This document shows positions 11,511 through 22,209 of a stretch of DNA of 64,000 nucleotides, piece by piece; within the stretch, counting starts at the first letter, position 1; each line of letters opens with the position of its first letter. This DNA is from Roridomyces roridus (Eukaryota > Basidiomycota > Agaricomycetes > Agaricales > Mycenaceae): positions 1-64,000 of the forward strand of contig JARKIF010000156.1 in the NCBI GenBank assembly GCA_029378245.1, in the 5' to 3' direction. The notes below the pieces were generated by a model that saw only the letters and a program-made list of their open reading frames with translations, ran no database searches and was not told the DNA's origin. Made by a program: the position numbers and the translations under genes.

Positions 11511-12654
11511 CTAGTCGTCATCGTCGTCGAACCCCATATCAAAATCGTCTCCATCGAACCCGGTTTGGGCGGGGCACGCCGCAGTACGGGAAAACGAGCG
11601 GCGGACGCCCAGCGGTTGCGAGTCTTCCGTGGCGGGGCAGCCTGAAGTGAAGGCCTCGGGCTGTGCTTGAGCCTGTAAATAAATCGTGAATGAGCCGTGG
11701 TGAGAATCACATTTAAAACGGAATGACGCACAAACAGCGCGAAGAAAGCGTAGTTTTGAGGGTTTTGCGCTTTCTTATCATCGTCCAAGCCCACTTGCAC
11801 CTGCCTAACCCCATCGGCCTTGACTCCTTGGTGATCCTTGAGGTCGACGAGGTGCTTGTCGGCACCCACGGGACACTGTGTTGGATCTCGTGGACGAGGA
11901 TGAACGCCATGGGGGGTATGGGCAGCGCCGAATCGTCCGGATCCGTTTCTTCAAGCTTGCCCAGCTTGAATATGCTCTTTTGGAACTTGTTTCCGTTTGC
12001 AATAAGCCTTGCGGCGAATTCGGTCAAGGTATCCGTTACCTACAGTGCGGGCGGGTCGCGACATGAGCGCTGAGCTACGGTGTAGGGAAATAAATCGTAC
12101 CGACGTAGTGCGAGGCGAGAATCGGATCCGGTTGTCCGTCGGCAGCACTCCCTTGTCGGCCTTGGTAAGTCTGCCGATGTTGCGTGTGTTGGCGATCACA
12201 TTGGCCTTGGGATCGTTGGCCAGACACGTAAAAACGAGATCAGTTTGGCTGCCCTGGACTCCATCCAACGAAGTAATTTCGTCGGGAGTGCCCAGCTGGT
12301 TGACAAACCCGAATCGCTCCTGAATGGACGCAAGGGGAGCAGACCCTAATCAACCGTGTTAACAGCGTCCACGGCACGGCCATTACTCGCACCGAAAAAT
12401 GATTTATAGCCTTCGGAACCCTCCACGCCCGCGTTCGTGAGTGTTTTGAGCGCGACCGAGGCCATTAGCTTGGTGTCCACGATCCCCGCCTTGATAGCGG
12501 CGGTTTGGGCTGCATTGCAACTCTCGGGACCTGCGGTCAGGATGTGGAACTTGACGCCAGCCCGGGATTCGAGGGTGATCAATGGCAAGGGCGAGCCCCG
12601 CACAAGAACAGCAGTGCAGATGAGAGCAGTTGCAGTGAGGGAAAGGAAATGCAT
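11511..12654 (-). pseudogene. Second secreted HExxH metalloprotease-like gene, frameshifted
   Basis: Paralogue of the 7.9-9.4 kb gene with the same four-exon layout and intron phases (12654-12393, 12345-12101, 12039-11732, 11672-11511). It has the same signal peptide, the same KFHILTAGPESC N-terminal region, HEIQH at residues 219-223 and the NPQNYAFFALF ending. The exons total 977 nt, one short of a multiple of three. The frame changes directly after HEIQHSVP near 11866-11872, where GTCCC-GTGGGT would be in frame with one more C. The chain then continues as VGADKHLVDLKDHQG in the correct frame. Unlike its sister it lacks the PAKV-rich tail and ends in a run of aspartates. Either a recent loss of function just after the zinc motif, or a homopolymer error. 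Confidence 0.75.
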
Positions 12655-12930
12655 GGTTGGAAGAGGTCAAAACGAGAGACTGGAAGAAGAAGAAAAGGCT
12701 CGATGCGCGGCACGAGAAGAGAAGAGAAGGAGGAATGAAGAGTAATGGAATGTAGCACTCGCTTTAATATCCGCGGAATAGATCTTGATTGTTGAAACGT
12801 TGATTGACGATGTGGGCGCATGGGTTTCACGGACGATCGGTAGGGCGAGGGCGACCAAAGTGGCGGATAACAGGAACCGGGCGGCGTTGGATATTGAGAA
12901 TGGAGTAGTGCAGCTGGGTGGAGGATGCTG

Positions 12931-14865
12931 GGGCTTACAGAAACTGCCGCACTGCCGCACTTTTGCTGCAGCAGCTACCGCACTGGACCGCGTGGTGCCG
13001 CACTGATGTCACACTACCGCAGTGTCACGTAGGGCTGCAATCATTTCCGTTTGCAAATGTTTGCAAACGGTTTCAACCGTTTTCATTTCCATTTAATTTG
13101 TGGGTCAGTGCAAACGGTAAACAGATGATAAACAAACGGTTTAAATGGTTACCTACAGGCTCCTACCAGGCGGTATTTTTGACGTGGACTGGCGACTCCG
13201 CTGTCAGTGATTCCCGGTTCCTCGGATGTCAAATGGGTACCCCGTCGACCGACCATCCTCGGCAAGGTGTCTGATCATTTCTGATCCCGCTGATTGACAC
13301 GGCTGAATGCCAGGTGACATCCGGCAAGGGTCCGGCATGTAATCAAAGAGCCCCGAACAGTCCCCCAGGCTTGAACAACAACCAGATGGTGACCATACAC
13401 TAACCCGAGGACTCAACACCCATAGGTAGGTCCTTGTTGTGGGCTGGTTTTTACGTGCCACTCCAGATACCGTTTGAAAACAGTTTTAAACGGTTTACAA
13501 ACGTTTACGTACCGTTTCCGTTTGATTTGCCCAGATCTGCAAACGGAAACGATATGGTTTCAGCCTTAGTGTCACGCTTGTGGTCGCAGCTGCGGCAGTT
13601 TGCTTAAAGGTAGTACTGACCTGAAAATGGGATGAATGCTTGAATTTGTAGTCTGACACCCGAGGACTTGTTCTGTGGTGTCCGTTTCTCAAAAGAGTAA
13701 GTGTGTCGTGAGTTAAATCAATCTTAAGCAACATCGGCTAAAGTATGTACTACGAGCTCGAGCCTGTTTCGAACAACGGAGGGCCGCCAAATGTATTCAA
13801 ATGGGCTGTAGGGAAGCCGCCCCATGTCTTCTCAATGAAAATGCTTCCCAGACCAGTCACCAGCGCATAGTTAGTTCAGTTCACGCCGAGAACTTTCGAT
13901 TGATTATCAAGGTTCAACGCTCAAATAACATGTCGCAGTAACGATACTTGATATGGCTCACTCCCACATCTAATCTTCTCTGTGCAGGCTTCGGGATTCA
14001 GTACCCAGCGAATTGATTTGTGGGTCAATTGTGGGTTATGATTTGGTGGCCCCAAGTCGTACAAGCTTTTGCTTGAAATCGGGTGCCCGCAGCGGCGCAC
14101 AACTGCCGCAACTTATGCTCTGAGCATAAGATTACTAGAAACAATTAGAAAATTGAGTATCTGAATGCCCGAGGCGGTTGACACAGCTGCCACTTTGTTC
14201 AACACATCTACCTAAAATTGATTTATCTCATGTTTGAACATTAGTACTCGGAAACGGTCAACGGCAGCTGGGATGAGAACAACCATCCATCCAAGTGTGT
14301 CCATGTCTCAAGAGGAAAAAAAATTAGAGCAAAGTGCGGCAGTTACAACTGCTGCTGCATTGTCACACTGCCGCACTGTCACGCCGCTTAGGTGCCGCAC
14401 TGCGGTGCGGCAGTTACCGCTTTGCCGCAGCTTCGAAAAAGTTGCCGCGACTTTTTCGTTCAGCTGCCGCACTGTAGGTGGTACTTTGCCGCAGCTGACC
14501 GCATGGTGCCGCACTGGACCGATTTAAGTGTGTAAGTATAGTTGAAAATTTGGATGATCTATGTTCGATTTGGGGTTCTGTGGGACTCCAGATACAATAC
14601 CGTTACCTTGATAGGTGACTCATGCAGAGGGCAGGCTCAAACTCTAAATCCAAGTTCAAATTTGGATGAAACAGGCTCCATTAAGGGTTCTTCACAACTC
14701 CAGATACAATGGCTTAACGTACGACAGTTCAATATGCTCAGGTAAGTCTTCGACCGTATAAAACAGCTTTCTGTGAATTTACTTACCGCTTACCTACCGC
14801 AGCTGCGTGCCGCACCACTACCGCAACTACCGCTGCGGCAGCAGTGCGGTAGTTTCTGTAGGCCC
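12931..14865. mobile_element. Mutator-like (9-bp TSD) element carrying a nested MITE
   Basis: The ends are inverted copies beginning GGGC(T/C)TACAGAAACT(G/A)CCGCACTG (left from 12931, right ending 14865). They are flanked by a perfect 9-bp direct repeat AGGATGCTG at 12922-12930 and 14866-14874, the length typical of Mutator-like insertions. The interior is rich in GCCGCACTG-type motifs on both strands, notably 14330-14530, but has no transposase frame. Subtracting the nested hAT element and its target duplication (547 bp) leaves about 1.39 kb. Confidence 0.75.
13030..13568. mobile_element. hAT MITE family 1, copy 1 (539 bp)
   Basis: Terminal inverted repeats TA(A/G)GGCTG(A/C)AA(C/T)CAT followed by TTTCCGTTTGCA are flanked by a perfect 8-bp duplication GTGTCACG (13022-13029 and 13569-13576). 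A near-identical 539-bp copy lies in opposite orientation at 31700-32238 with a different target duplication, so this is a mobile unit that moved recently. It is nested in the Mutator-like element and therefore younger than it. The 85-codon frame shared by both copies simply reflects their identity; no transposase is present. Confidence 0.9.
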
Positions 14866-14874
14866 AGGATGCTG

Positions 14875-17138
14875 TATGGAAGATTGTCACTGAGGTCGGC
14901 GGTGACGACGAAATTCACCACCCGGGTTCACCCAACTAAGTGGCTGATTCCGAGTCTTAAAATTTATTTTAAGCTCGGTCTTATCGGCCCGTTTCCCGCC
15001 ACAGTGGGGTCCCATTTTTTTCGATGACATCTTTGAGCCCTGCTTGTTTGTACGCTTACAACTGCCTTATAAGGTAATTCTGAGGGTGTTCTGGCTCCTC
15101 TTAGTCAATTACTCTGACGCCTTCTGATTCCTGCTCACTTCTTCCGGCCTCCGTCTTACTAAAATCTCTGCCGACGGTGAGTCGGACGCGGAACGGGACC
15201 AGAGGTCTGGTAGCCGATGACATGTCGGTTACATTGACTGCTTCCCACTATCACTGGACACCCATTTCCAACCTGCAGGCGACAATGTGTCAATGTCCTC
15301 CAACTCCCTCGTCCCAGCCAGTTTCATTCCTGGCATTCTACCCAACTTGACATCCACTACGTATGCTGGCCAATTTCTTGGTTTTCCGCTCACTCACTAC
15401 AGTTCTTTGGACGCTCGTGTCCGCGCGTCTTGACTCTCACGGTCTCCTTGGGGTCTCCTCTACTGTGATGTAAGCAAATCAAATTTCACGGCCCAAACCA
15501 ACCCCAGACTCGGATTGCCATGCAACAGCAATGGCCCTCAAAAAGCACGTATTCAGTGGAATATCATCATGAAATTCACTGTCATTCCTTGAAATTCATG
15601 TCAAACCAATTCATGTAAAAAACAGAACACTTCACGTACCTGTGTTCACGTACATGTGTTGGGGAAATACATTGAAGAAGTCAGTGAATAGATGTCCAGC
15701 TCATCGAAAAGCTAATGAAATTCAAGCAAAAGTTCAATACAATTTACATTATTTTGCTACATGAATACCCGTCTAATCGTAGCTCCCTAGGTTGCCGCTC
15801 CCAGCGTTCCCCGTCGTCTTCACCACCATACTCCGAGCCACAAGCCCATGTGCTTGCCCTCGTCATTCGTCAATTGGTCATGAAGCTGCGTCCTCATGCT
15901 CGGTGTCCACTGACTCGAGGCGATGTGCAGAGACCACCGGCTCGGACGCGGGGATGAAGGCAGGGGCAGGGAATGATGAGGGCCTCTCAGTGGGGAAGCA
16001 CAAGATAACGCACCGTGAGTGACACCCCAAACTTGGGTCCTGTACTTTACGTGCTTCGAGGCATGCTGCACGACTGCAGATGAGCCAAAATGCGATACGA
16101 GAAGCACCGCAGTGACGCACCTAAGCTCCTCGAGAGTCGTTCTGGCAGTGGGGAAGGATGTGGTCGCGAGGGGAAAGAGAGGTCTGCGTGTGAGGCAATG
16201 AGTGCATTACTTATATATTCCATCTTCTCCGTTTGGTGGTGGAGTTCGGTGGGGCCAATTGAGTTTGGCTCCAACTCTGAGCCGTAGGCCCGGGATTCCA
16301 GCCAGCGACGCCAGGGAAGTCCAAAGATGCGGTCGGCGTCGAGGGACGGGCGGGGATAGGAGTCCGGCACTGGAATGCAGCTGCAGGTGGTGGGTAAGAC
16401 GGAGGAGACAAGGGAGAGGCAGTGGTGGTACGAATCAGCAATGACGTCAGTGGCGTCACCTTAGTCGACAGTCTCGACTTGACCTTGACTTGACTTCCTC
16501 CACTCGACTCGACAACGATGACCGACCCGGGCGATGCGTTATACAACATGATGAGCTGACAGCGGAAGGTATTTAGGAGTCCAGGACTTGTGAAAACTTT
16601 CTTCGCTGTGAAATTCACTTACTTTTCTGGTGAACCGCTGAAATACATGAATAGGGTAAGTGAATGAGATCTAAGTGAAATTGAATTCGCACAGAAAAGT
16701 ACGTGATTTGGTTTCGTTACGTGAAATTCGCGCAGACATATATCCTCAGTGTGTGTCGAGATTTGGGAGAAATTCTCGTCTCTGAACGGAATCGAGCATT
16801 GGTTTAATTTGGGCAGAGAGAGTGCAAGCCAAGCAGTGGACCAGGAGAGCCTTCACGCGCGAGTTTTCTTTCCAAACCAGGCTCAGTACGTCCGTCTTGG
16901 CAGTGTCGCGCCACTGACGCCCGGGACGCGCTCCGTGTCAGACATACGAGACTTTAGCTGGTGATATCCGGGAGTGGAGATCTGAGCAAGCAAGTCGAGA
17001 GTCGAGAGCACGCGAAGGGGTTATGCTTGGGTAATGCCAGAAATTGTACATGTCGTTTGCATGTTGTACCTAATAATGCCTCCTTCCCTGTTGTCCTCCG
17101 ATTAGCGTAAAGAAAGAATGTCCGTATAGTTCTGAATC
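14875..17138. other. Gene-poor region, no supported gene
   Basis: About 2.3 kb without a recognisable coding region. Repeated GAAATTCA(C/T)-type motifs occur at 15550-15720 and 16600-16740 and might be decayed element ends, but I could not align them into clean inverted repeats. An open frame at 16211-16618 (minus) is low-complexity and not recognised. Confidence 0.4.
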
Positions 17139-18402
17139 CTAGAACGCACTAGCCGCGAACGCCGAGAGCCCCGCCTGCACCTGAAACTCGTCTTTGGGAT
17201 ACTCAACCCACAAACCACCCTCCCTCTTCTTTGCAGTGTGATCTACGATGACTTTGAGTTTTCGTTCGCAGACGACGAGAGGAGGACTGGCTGACATACC
17301 GATACGACAGGCTTTCAAAGAACCAATGGTACCACCGTCGACTCTGTCCCGAACGAGCAGCCAGGCCGCCTCCATCTTCGCACGCGTTACCGGCAGACCA
17401 TAGTGACATTCCAGTGCAAGATACTCCAGTTTGGAAAAACGTGGAATAATCTGAGCGATGTAATTGACATAATCCTGCAGGTTGGAAGGTTGAGACCCGA
17501 GGACTCGTTATGATCGAAACACTCACTATGCTGTCGACCCGTAAGCAGAGACTCGTTGTATATTGCATATGCCGAGAAAGGGAGTCAAGAATAGCGCAGC
17601 AGCCCACTCCACACATGTTGACGAGATGTTGGTAGGATATGAATGGAGCGTCGCCGTTCGTCAGGGCTTTGAACGCCAAAACGGTTTGGTCGACGAAATT
17701 TGCGTGATGGATATCTGCTGGGTGCGACCAGAACAGTCGCATTGCTGGGAGACTCGGGGATACGACGAGTTTGAATATGTGCGATGAGGCTTCGAGATGC
17801 ACCAGGCCGGGAAGGGATATAGTCGGAATGTCAGTGCTACTGTAGGCAACGCCGAGGCGCGCGGTCAAGTGGGTTATGGTCGCGTGGCGCGTCAAGAATT
17901 GTACCACGTCGTGACACGAGGGAAGGAAACGGAATTCACAGGTCAACAGTCGAGGGAAAGTGAGGAGGGAGAGTTTGGGACAGAGGGCGGCGACGGAAAG
18001 ATGTAGTTCCTCGAGTCGGCTCATGAGCTTCATTGCCTCGACCAGCAAATCTAATTCACGATCCGATACAGTACTCCGCGGTCTACGCGTCGTTTTTAGA
18101 GAGGCCCAGAGCTCAAATGTAAGCTTTACGCACCTTATGGTCAACGCCCGTAGCGCAGAGCCTCGCGTCAGATTCGCCACCAATGCCGAGCAGAAAGTGA
18201 TGAAAGGAGCTCCATAATAAACGACAAGCACGATTGCATGGTTGAGAAAAGGTAAGGTGAGAGCATGGAGAAGCTTCGATACGCGGCACAGGGATGCAAG
18301 GTCGCTTTCGGGTACGTTGTCGATGATTTCGATGAGCAGCTCGTTGGGAAGCCTTCGGGTGATGGAGGAGAGCGCTTTCCGTTGGCTACGCGTGAGGACC
18401 AT
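17139..18402 (-). CDS. F-box protein, 403 aa
   Basis: Two exons (18402-17527 and 17474-17139) separated by a 52-bp GT..AG intron give 403 aa in frame. The N-terminal region LPNELLIEIIDNVPESDLASL followed by a leucine-rich stretch matches the F-box pattern of Agaricomycetes; such proteins normally recruit substrates to SCF ubiquitin ligases. The body is leucine-rich without clear repeats. I start at the ATG at 18402 (MVLTRSQRK), just before the F-box; an in-frame upstream extension to 18534 contains no better start. The exon-2 region has a degraded copy at about 27.0-27.2 kb. About 90 bp of the 5' flank is duplicated around 18824. Confidence 0.75.
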
Positions 18403-18454
18403 CGCTGCCCGGAAGCGTCGAGGGTGTGGTCGAGGGTGGGAAGATGGTGGTGAT

Positions 18455-18915
18455 AAGAAGAGCCACGTCAACAGTCCCAAACAAGCAACGTCTTCAAACC
18501 GAAAAGGGAAATTCAGGCCTTTTTTCACAATCAAGTTCGTTCACCCCTCAGAAGAAGTCACAACCGGTAGGGTGTCTACTAGCTGAGAAAGCAGCGAGAA
18601 AGAAAAACAGGAGGTACTGTAAGAACTACAGTAACTCGTGTATTCATCTTACGCTGAGGCCGTCGGGCGGCACTTGAGAAGCTGACTGACAATAATAAGC
18701 AATTGTACCGGGCTCAGAATATTCTGCCAGATGCGTGGCAAGAAGCAATCGGACAAAGTTCTTCAAGATGGTCTTCGAATGAACTGGACCAGTGACATAC
18801 GTGCAATTCATTCATTCAACTTCCACGCCACGTCAACAGCCACAAACAAGCAACGTCTTCAAACTAAAAAGGAAATTCGGGCCTTTTGCAGAATCAAGTT
18901 TCGTTCCAGCACATT
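18455..18915. repeat. Duplicated promoter-side segment of the F-box gene
   Basis: The sequence around 18455-18550 (CACGTCAACAG..CAAACAAGCAACGTC..TTCAAAC) recurs at about 18824-18915, offset by about 370 bp in the same orientation and with moderate divergence. It lies in the 5' flank of the minus-strand F-box gene, so the regulatory region may be partly duplicated. Confidence 0.6.
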
Positions 18916-19014
18916 AAGAAAAATTGAGGGCAAGATGGGAAAAAGCATGGGAAAAACAAACTAGCAGAGAGAGAAAGTAGTGAGAAAGACAATCAGGATT
19001 CGGTACTTATTCAC

Positions 19015-19431
19015 TTTGGCTTCTTGCCTTTCGGTCCCCCTTTCTTCGGTGTCGTTTGTTTACCGTGTTTTCGAGTACCCAAGAATTATACTAGCCTTTT
19101 AATTTTCTTTTGCGCGACGATTCAGCCGTTTGGTGGTAAACATTATTGATCGGCAATCATAGCATCAGATGTCACGTGCAATGTTCGATTTCTTGGCTGA
19201 TTTCTGGATCTCAACTTGCGCATTGATATTTCGTGATGTCGGGACTGGGCACAAACAGCCAATGGTGTATTGCTGAAAAGTGATACACATCATGGAGCGG
19301 TGTCTTGGCGGTGTCAGTTGCGACTTATCACAGATCTCACAGATCACACTTCAGAAGCGCAGCAAACATTTATTAAAGGCGCAGTCCTGCGGTGCCAGCT
19401 ACGAACATTTCACGCCCCCACGACGACAGAC
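19015..19431 (+). repeat. Duplicated fragments of the LPMO/membrane-protein locus
   Basis: 19015-19260 matches the 3' flank of the LPMO gene (31355-31640), sharing landmarks such as CTTGCCTTTCGG and TGTCACGTGCAATGTTCG. 19355-19431 matches the 5' flank of the membrane-protein gene (33950-34042). The order and orientation are the same as at 31-34 kb, but the intervening sequence, including the hAT MITE present there, is missing. This segment is therefore a copy of an earlier, shorter version of that locus, or a deleted copy. Confidence 0.75.
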
Positions 19432-19563
19432 ATGGCTCATGCAAATCTCGCAGACGTCACCGAGACCGTCGTTCGCACCGTAACGATCACCGCGACTCCC
19501 GAGCTCCCCGCTCGAACAATCGGTCGTCCCTGGACGACCGCTACGCCTTCAAATAAAGTATGA
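19432..19563 (+). pseudogene. 5' fragment of the single-pass membrane-protein gene
   Basis: A 43-codon frame starting MAHANLADVTETVVRT is closely similar to the first 40 residues of the gene at 34043-34576. It then ends in a stop immediately before the palindrome at 19567 that begins the next mobile element. The transmembrane segment and the cytoplasmic tail are absent, and the missing part is not found on the far side of the element. Confidence 0.75.
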
Positions 19564-19649
19564 GCAGATCTTAAGATCCGGGTGATTTTATCGCCACCAG
19601 AACTGAAGTTCTACGTGAACTTGAGTTCTTGTTGCAATACTGTACATGA

Positions 19650-19829
19650 GCTACAAAATTGTTAGATACTGCATTTTGTAATGGTTGGAACTTAAGTTCC
19701 AGAGGTCAGGTGCGGAACTCAAGTTCTGGTAGAGCTACAAAATTGTTAGATACTGTATTTTCTAATGGTTGGAACTCAAGTTCCAGAGGTCAGGTGCGGA
19801 ACTCAAGTTCTGGTACACGGTGTACTTAT
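19650..19829 (+). repeat. 84-bp tandem repeat with palindromic cores
   Basis: A unit beginning GCTACAAAATTGTTAGATACTG and containing GGAACT(T/C)AAGTTCC and GAACTCAAGTTC repeats with an 84-bp period (19650 and 19734). The GCTACAAAATTG start recurs near 19831. It lies in the left arm of the palindrome-rich element. Confidence 0.75.
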
Positions 19830-21001
19830 GGGCTACAAAATTGCTATATACACCACCGAGCCGAAGAGACTTTGTGCCGATATCAGAAGGAAATGTCGTA
19901 CGATGTAGTTGCGTAAAGTCAGCCGAATATGCCTCTGACATCGGATGTGGCGATAAATCCGGAATCAATTGAGTGTCGATTGACACCGACGTCGAATCGA
20001 CGTAGCCTCGTTACCTCAGGCCAATGCAGTCCCTCGACCTCGTTCGATTCACATTATTCACCAATTGGAAATCTCAAAAAGCTCACATCACATAAAGAAA
20101 GGATAACAAATTCATATTGCTCAGGAAACAGGCTGTATGTATCTACACAAAATCATAGCAAAGAGTGGACAGTTGGTAGGACCGGCTGTTGTGAATAGGG
20201 AATGATTGAAGCACGGGGAGAGGGCTGGGGACTTGAACATTCTGCCTTCCGAGTCGGATCGGGAAAATCAAGAGAGTTGCCGGGAGCTCGCGGCATGGAA
20301 CATGCTTCGTTGTCGTTGTCAAGGTCGCGAGAAGCTGCACATCCATCATCTTCTCTGATGGAGGTCGACGAGGTACTTGGAGGGCGTTGGCGAGGGAGGG
20401 AAGGTGAGATGTGGGTCGTGAGGAGGAACACGGGTCATGGGCATTGGGAGGGACGCGGGACGGGACGAGAGGACTCAGAGGAGGGACATGGGCCCACGGA
20501 GTCTCGGAGGAGGGGCGGGATGCGGGACATAGGAAAGTGGGACAACATTTGTATACTGGTCTTGACTCGAACGAGGCACGGGGGCTTGCACGGGAGGTTG
20601 GGACTGGACTTGAGGATGAGGGGACTGGGTGAGCTGACATCGGGGGCGGCCGCGGCAGGAGGCACCGAGCGGCAGAAGCGTCGCTGGGCGGGTGACTCAA
20701 GGGTGACTAGCAGGGGTGGGCCTGGGAAGATGTCGTTGGAGGCGCTCGGTGAGCGACAGCTTCAGGGAGGTTGGGAGTGGGTGGTGGTGGGAGGAAAGAA
20801 GCAGGCAGGCGACAAAGGACAAACAGCAAGCCTGTTGACCGAACTCACGTGACAATCAACAAACAACTTGACTTGAGTCTTTTTCGCTTCAAGTCCGAGT
20901 CTCTGCCAAGTCTCCGCCTCCAGTATATAAGGGCCTCGTCTTGGTCTCCTCGAGCTCGCGCCGAGGCACAGAGTGCAATTGGATTCACCAATACCGTTGT
21001 A

Positions 21002-21381
21002 CATTTACAGCTGTTTGCATGTGTAATGAGACTGGTCAAAAAAAGAAACATACGTACATGCCAGATTGAATCAATCATATCTCACTCAATCCTGAACCAA
21101 TTAACACGAAGACTATATCATTGAGGAGCGGCGAAGAAGGGCTTCAACATGGTATGAAACAACCTGCATTCCTACATGCTTTAAAAATCAGCCAATTTTC
21201 ATATCGGTGACATACCACGTGATCTGGGTGGTGGATTGAAGCGCTACCTCGTGGCATCACAATGATAATATTTTCAAGTGAATTGGTTTAGAATTGAGTG
21301 AGATATGGCCATTTCAATCTGACATCTACATGTACTTCTTTTTTTGATAAGTCTCATTATACCTGCAAACAGCTGTAAATT
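21002..21381. mobile_element. Foldback MITE with about 100-bp inverted repeats (380 bp)
   Basis: The sequence from 21002 (ATTTACAGCTGTTTGCA..) to about 21103 is inverted at about 21288-21381 with scattered mismatches, including the AATGAGACT and ATATCTCACTCAAT landmarks. TA dinucleotides flank both ends (21000-21001 and 21382-21383), compatible with Tc1/mariner-type target duplication, although TA alone is weak evidence. No coding capacity. Confidence 0.65.
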
Positions 21382-22209
21382 TAGATTTGTAAACTGGTCA
21401 GTACGGATTGTGCGGATATTGGGAATAACATCGGCGGATGTGCTCAGAGAGATGTTGGAAGGACCCTCGATACGACGTCAAAGTGAAGTTAGACTCTACA
21501 TTTCGGGCATTACATCGACCTGACATCGAAGCCAATCCATTTTTACATCATCGAAAAAGGTTGATAGAGCATCTTGCTTTAGCATCGGCCTAAAGTTTCG
21601 GCGGGTTGGTGGTGTACTGTACAGAATGGCTGAAACTTAAGTTCACTAGTGTACTGGTAAGTATGCATACTACTGGCTAAAACACAGAGCTTAAGATGTT
21701 CAACGGACACTGATCAAGTTACTACTACTTACTACTTAGTTCCCAGCTCAGTGCAACTGGGACGGGAGAAAGAGGAGGGAGGAGGCCTTTATATACCCCC
21801 CAGGGCACAGCCGCTAATGTGCACCATTGTTCACTGTTTTGACTGCTTTGGTCCACCCCGCGTTCATTGTCCGGGGTGAACTTCAATTGATTATTGATTA
21901 AGGAGAACAATGGCACTTTGATTTAACACATTGCACGATGTCCATGATTTATATAAGGACCTAGGCTTGAAGCTTCAACCTTTGGGGCTGGCCCCCCTCA
22001 TGAGTGAGCGAGCATGTGCCATAGTTGAGATCAGAGAGGAACTTGAGATCATAGAGTCCAGATCTTAAGTTCAGTCCAGTTTCAACCACAGTAAAGTGGA
22101 ATACCTTACCACTAGGTGGGGCTGGGAGGCAACAACTTAAGATCTTGCCGAGCTTAAGTTGCCGTGGCGATAAAATCACTCAAAACTTAAGTTTTGCCCG
22201 TCTTATTTC

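Larger units (their letters stand above)
19567..22196. mobile_element. Palindrome-rich element with long inverted ends, about 2.6 kb
   Basis: The left end carries GTGATTTTATCGCCACC (about 19581-19597) just inside a perfect palindrome GATCTTAAGATC. The right end carries the inverse, TGGCGATAAAATCACTC, just inside a perfect palindrome AAAACTTAAGTTTT (ending about 22196). Both arms are dense with 12-14-bp palindromes of the form GAACTnnAGTTC or nnCTTAAGnn. The interior contains a low-complexity stretch (20.1-20.85 kb) and a 380-bp foldback element, with no transposase recognised. I could not find a convincing target duplication, so the boundaries are approximate. Confidence 0.5.

Noticed and set aside
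13204..13461. 85-codon frame conserved with 31807-32064
   Set aside because: The conservation is explained by the near-identity of two copies of a young MITE; no coding signature.
16211..16618. 135-codon minus-strand open frame
   Set aside because: Thr/Pro/Ser-rich low complexity, no homology recognised, and it lies among repeat-like sequence.
15550..16740. Element bounded by GAAATTCAC-rich ends
   Set aside because: The two ends share short motifs only; no alignable inverted repeats or target duplication were found.
20143..20852. Long open frames on both strands
   Set aside because: They overlap each other in low-complexity Pro/Ser- and Gly/Arg/Glu-rich sequence and show no domain. Probably a by-product of skewed composition within the mobile element.
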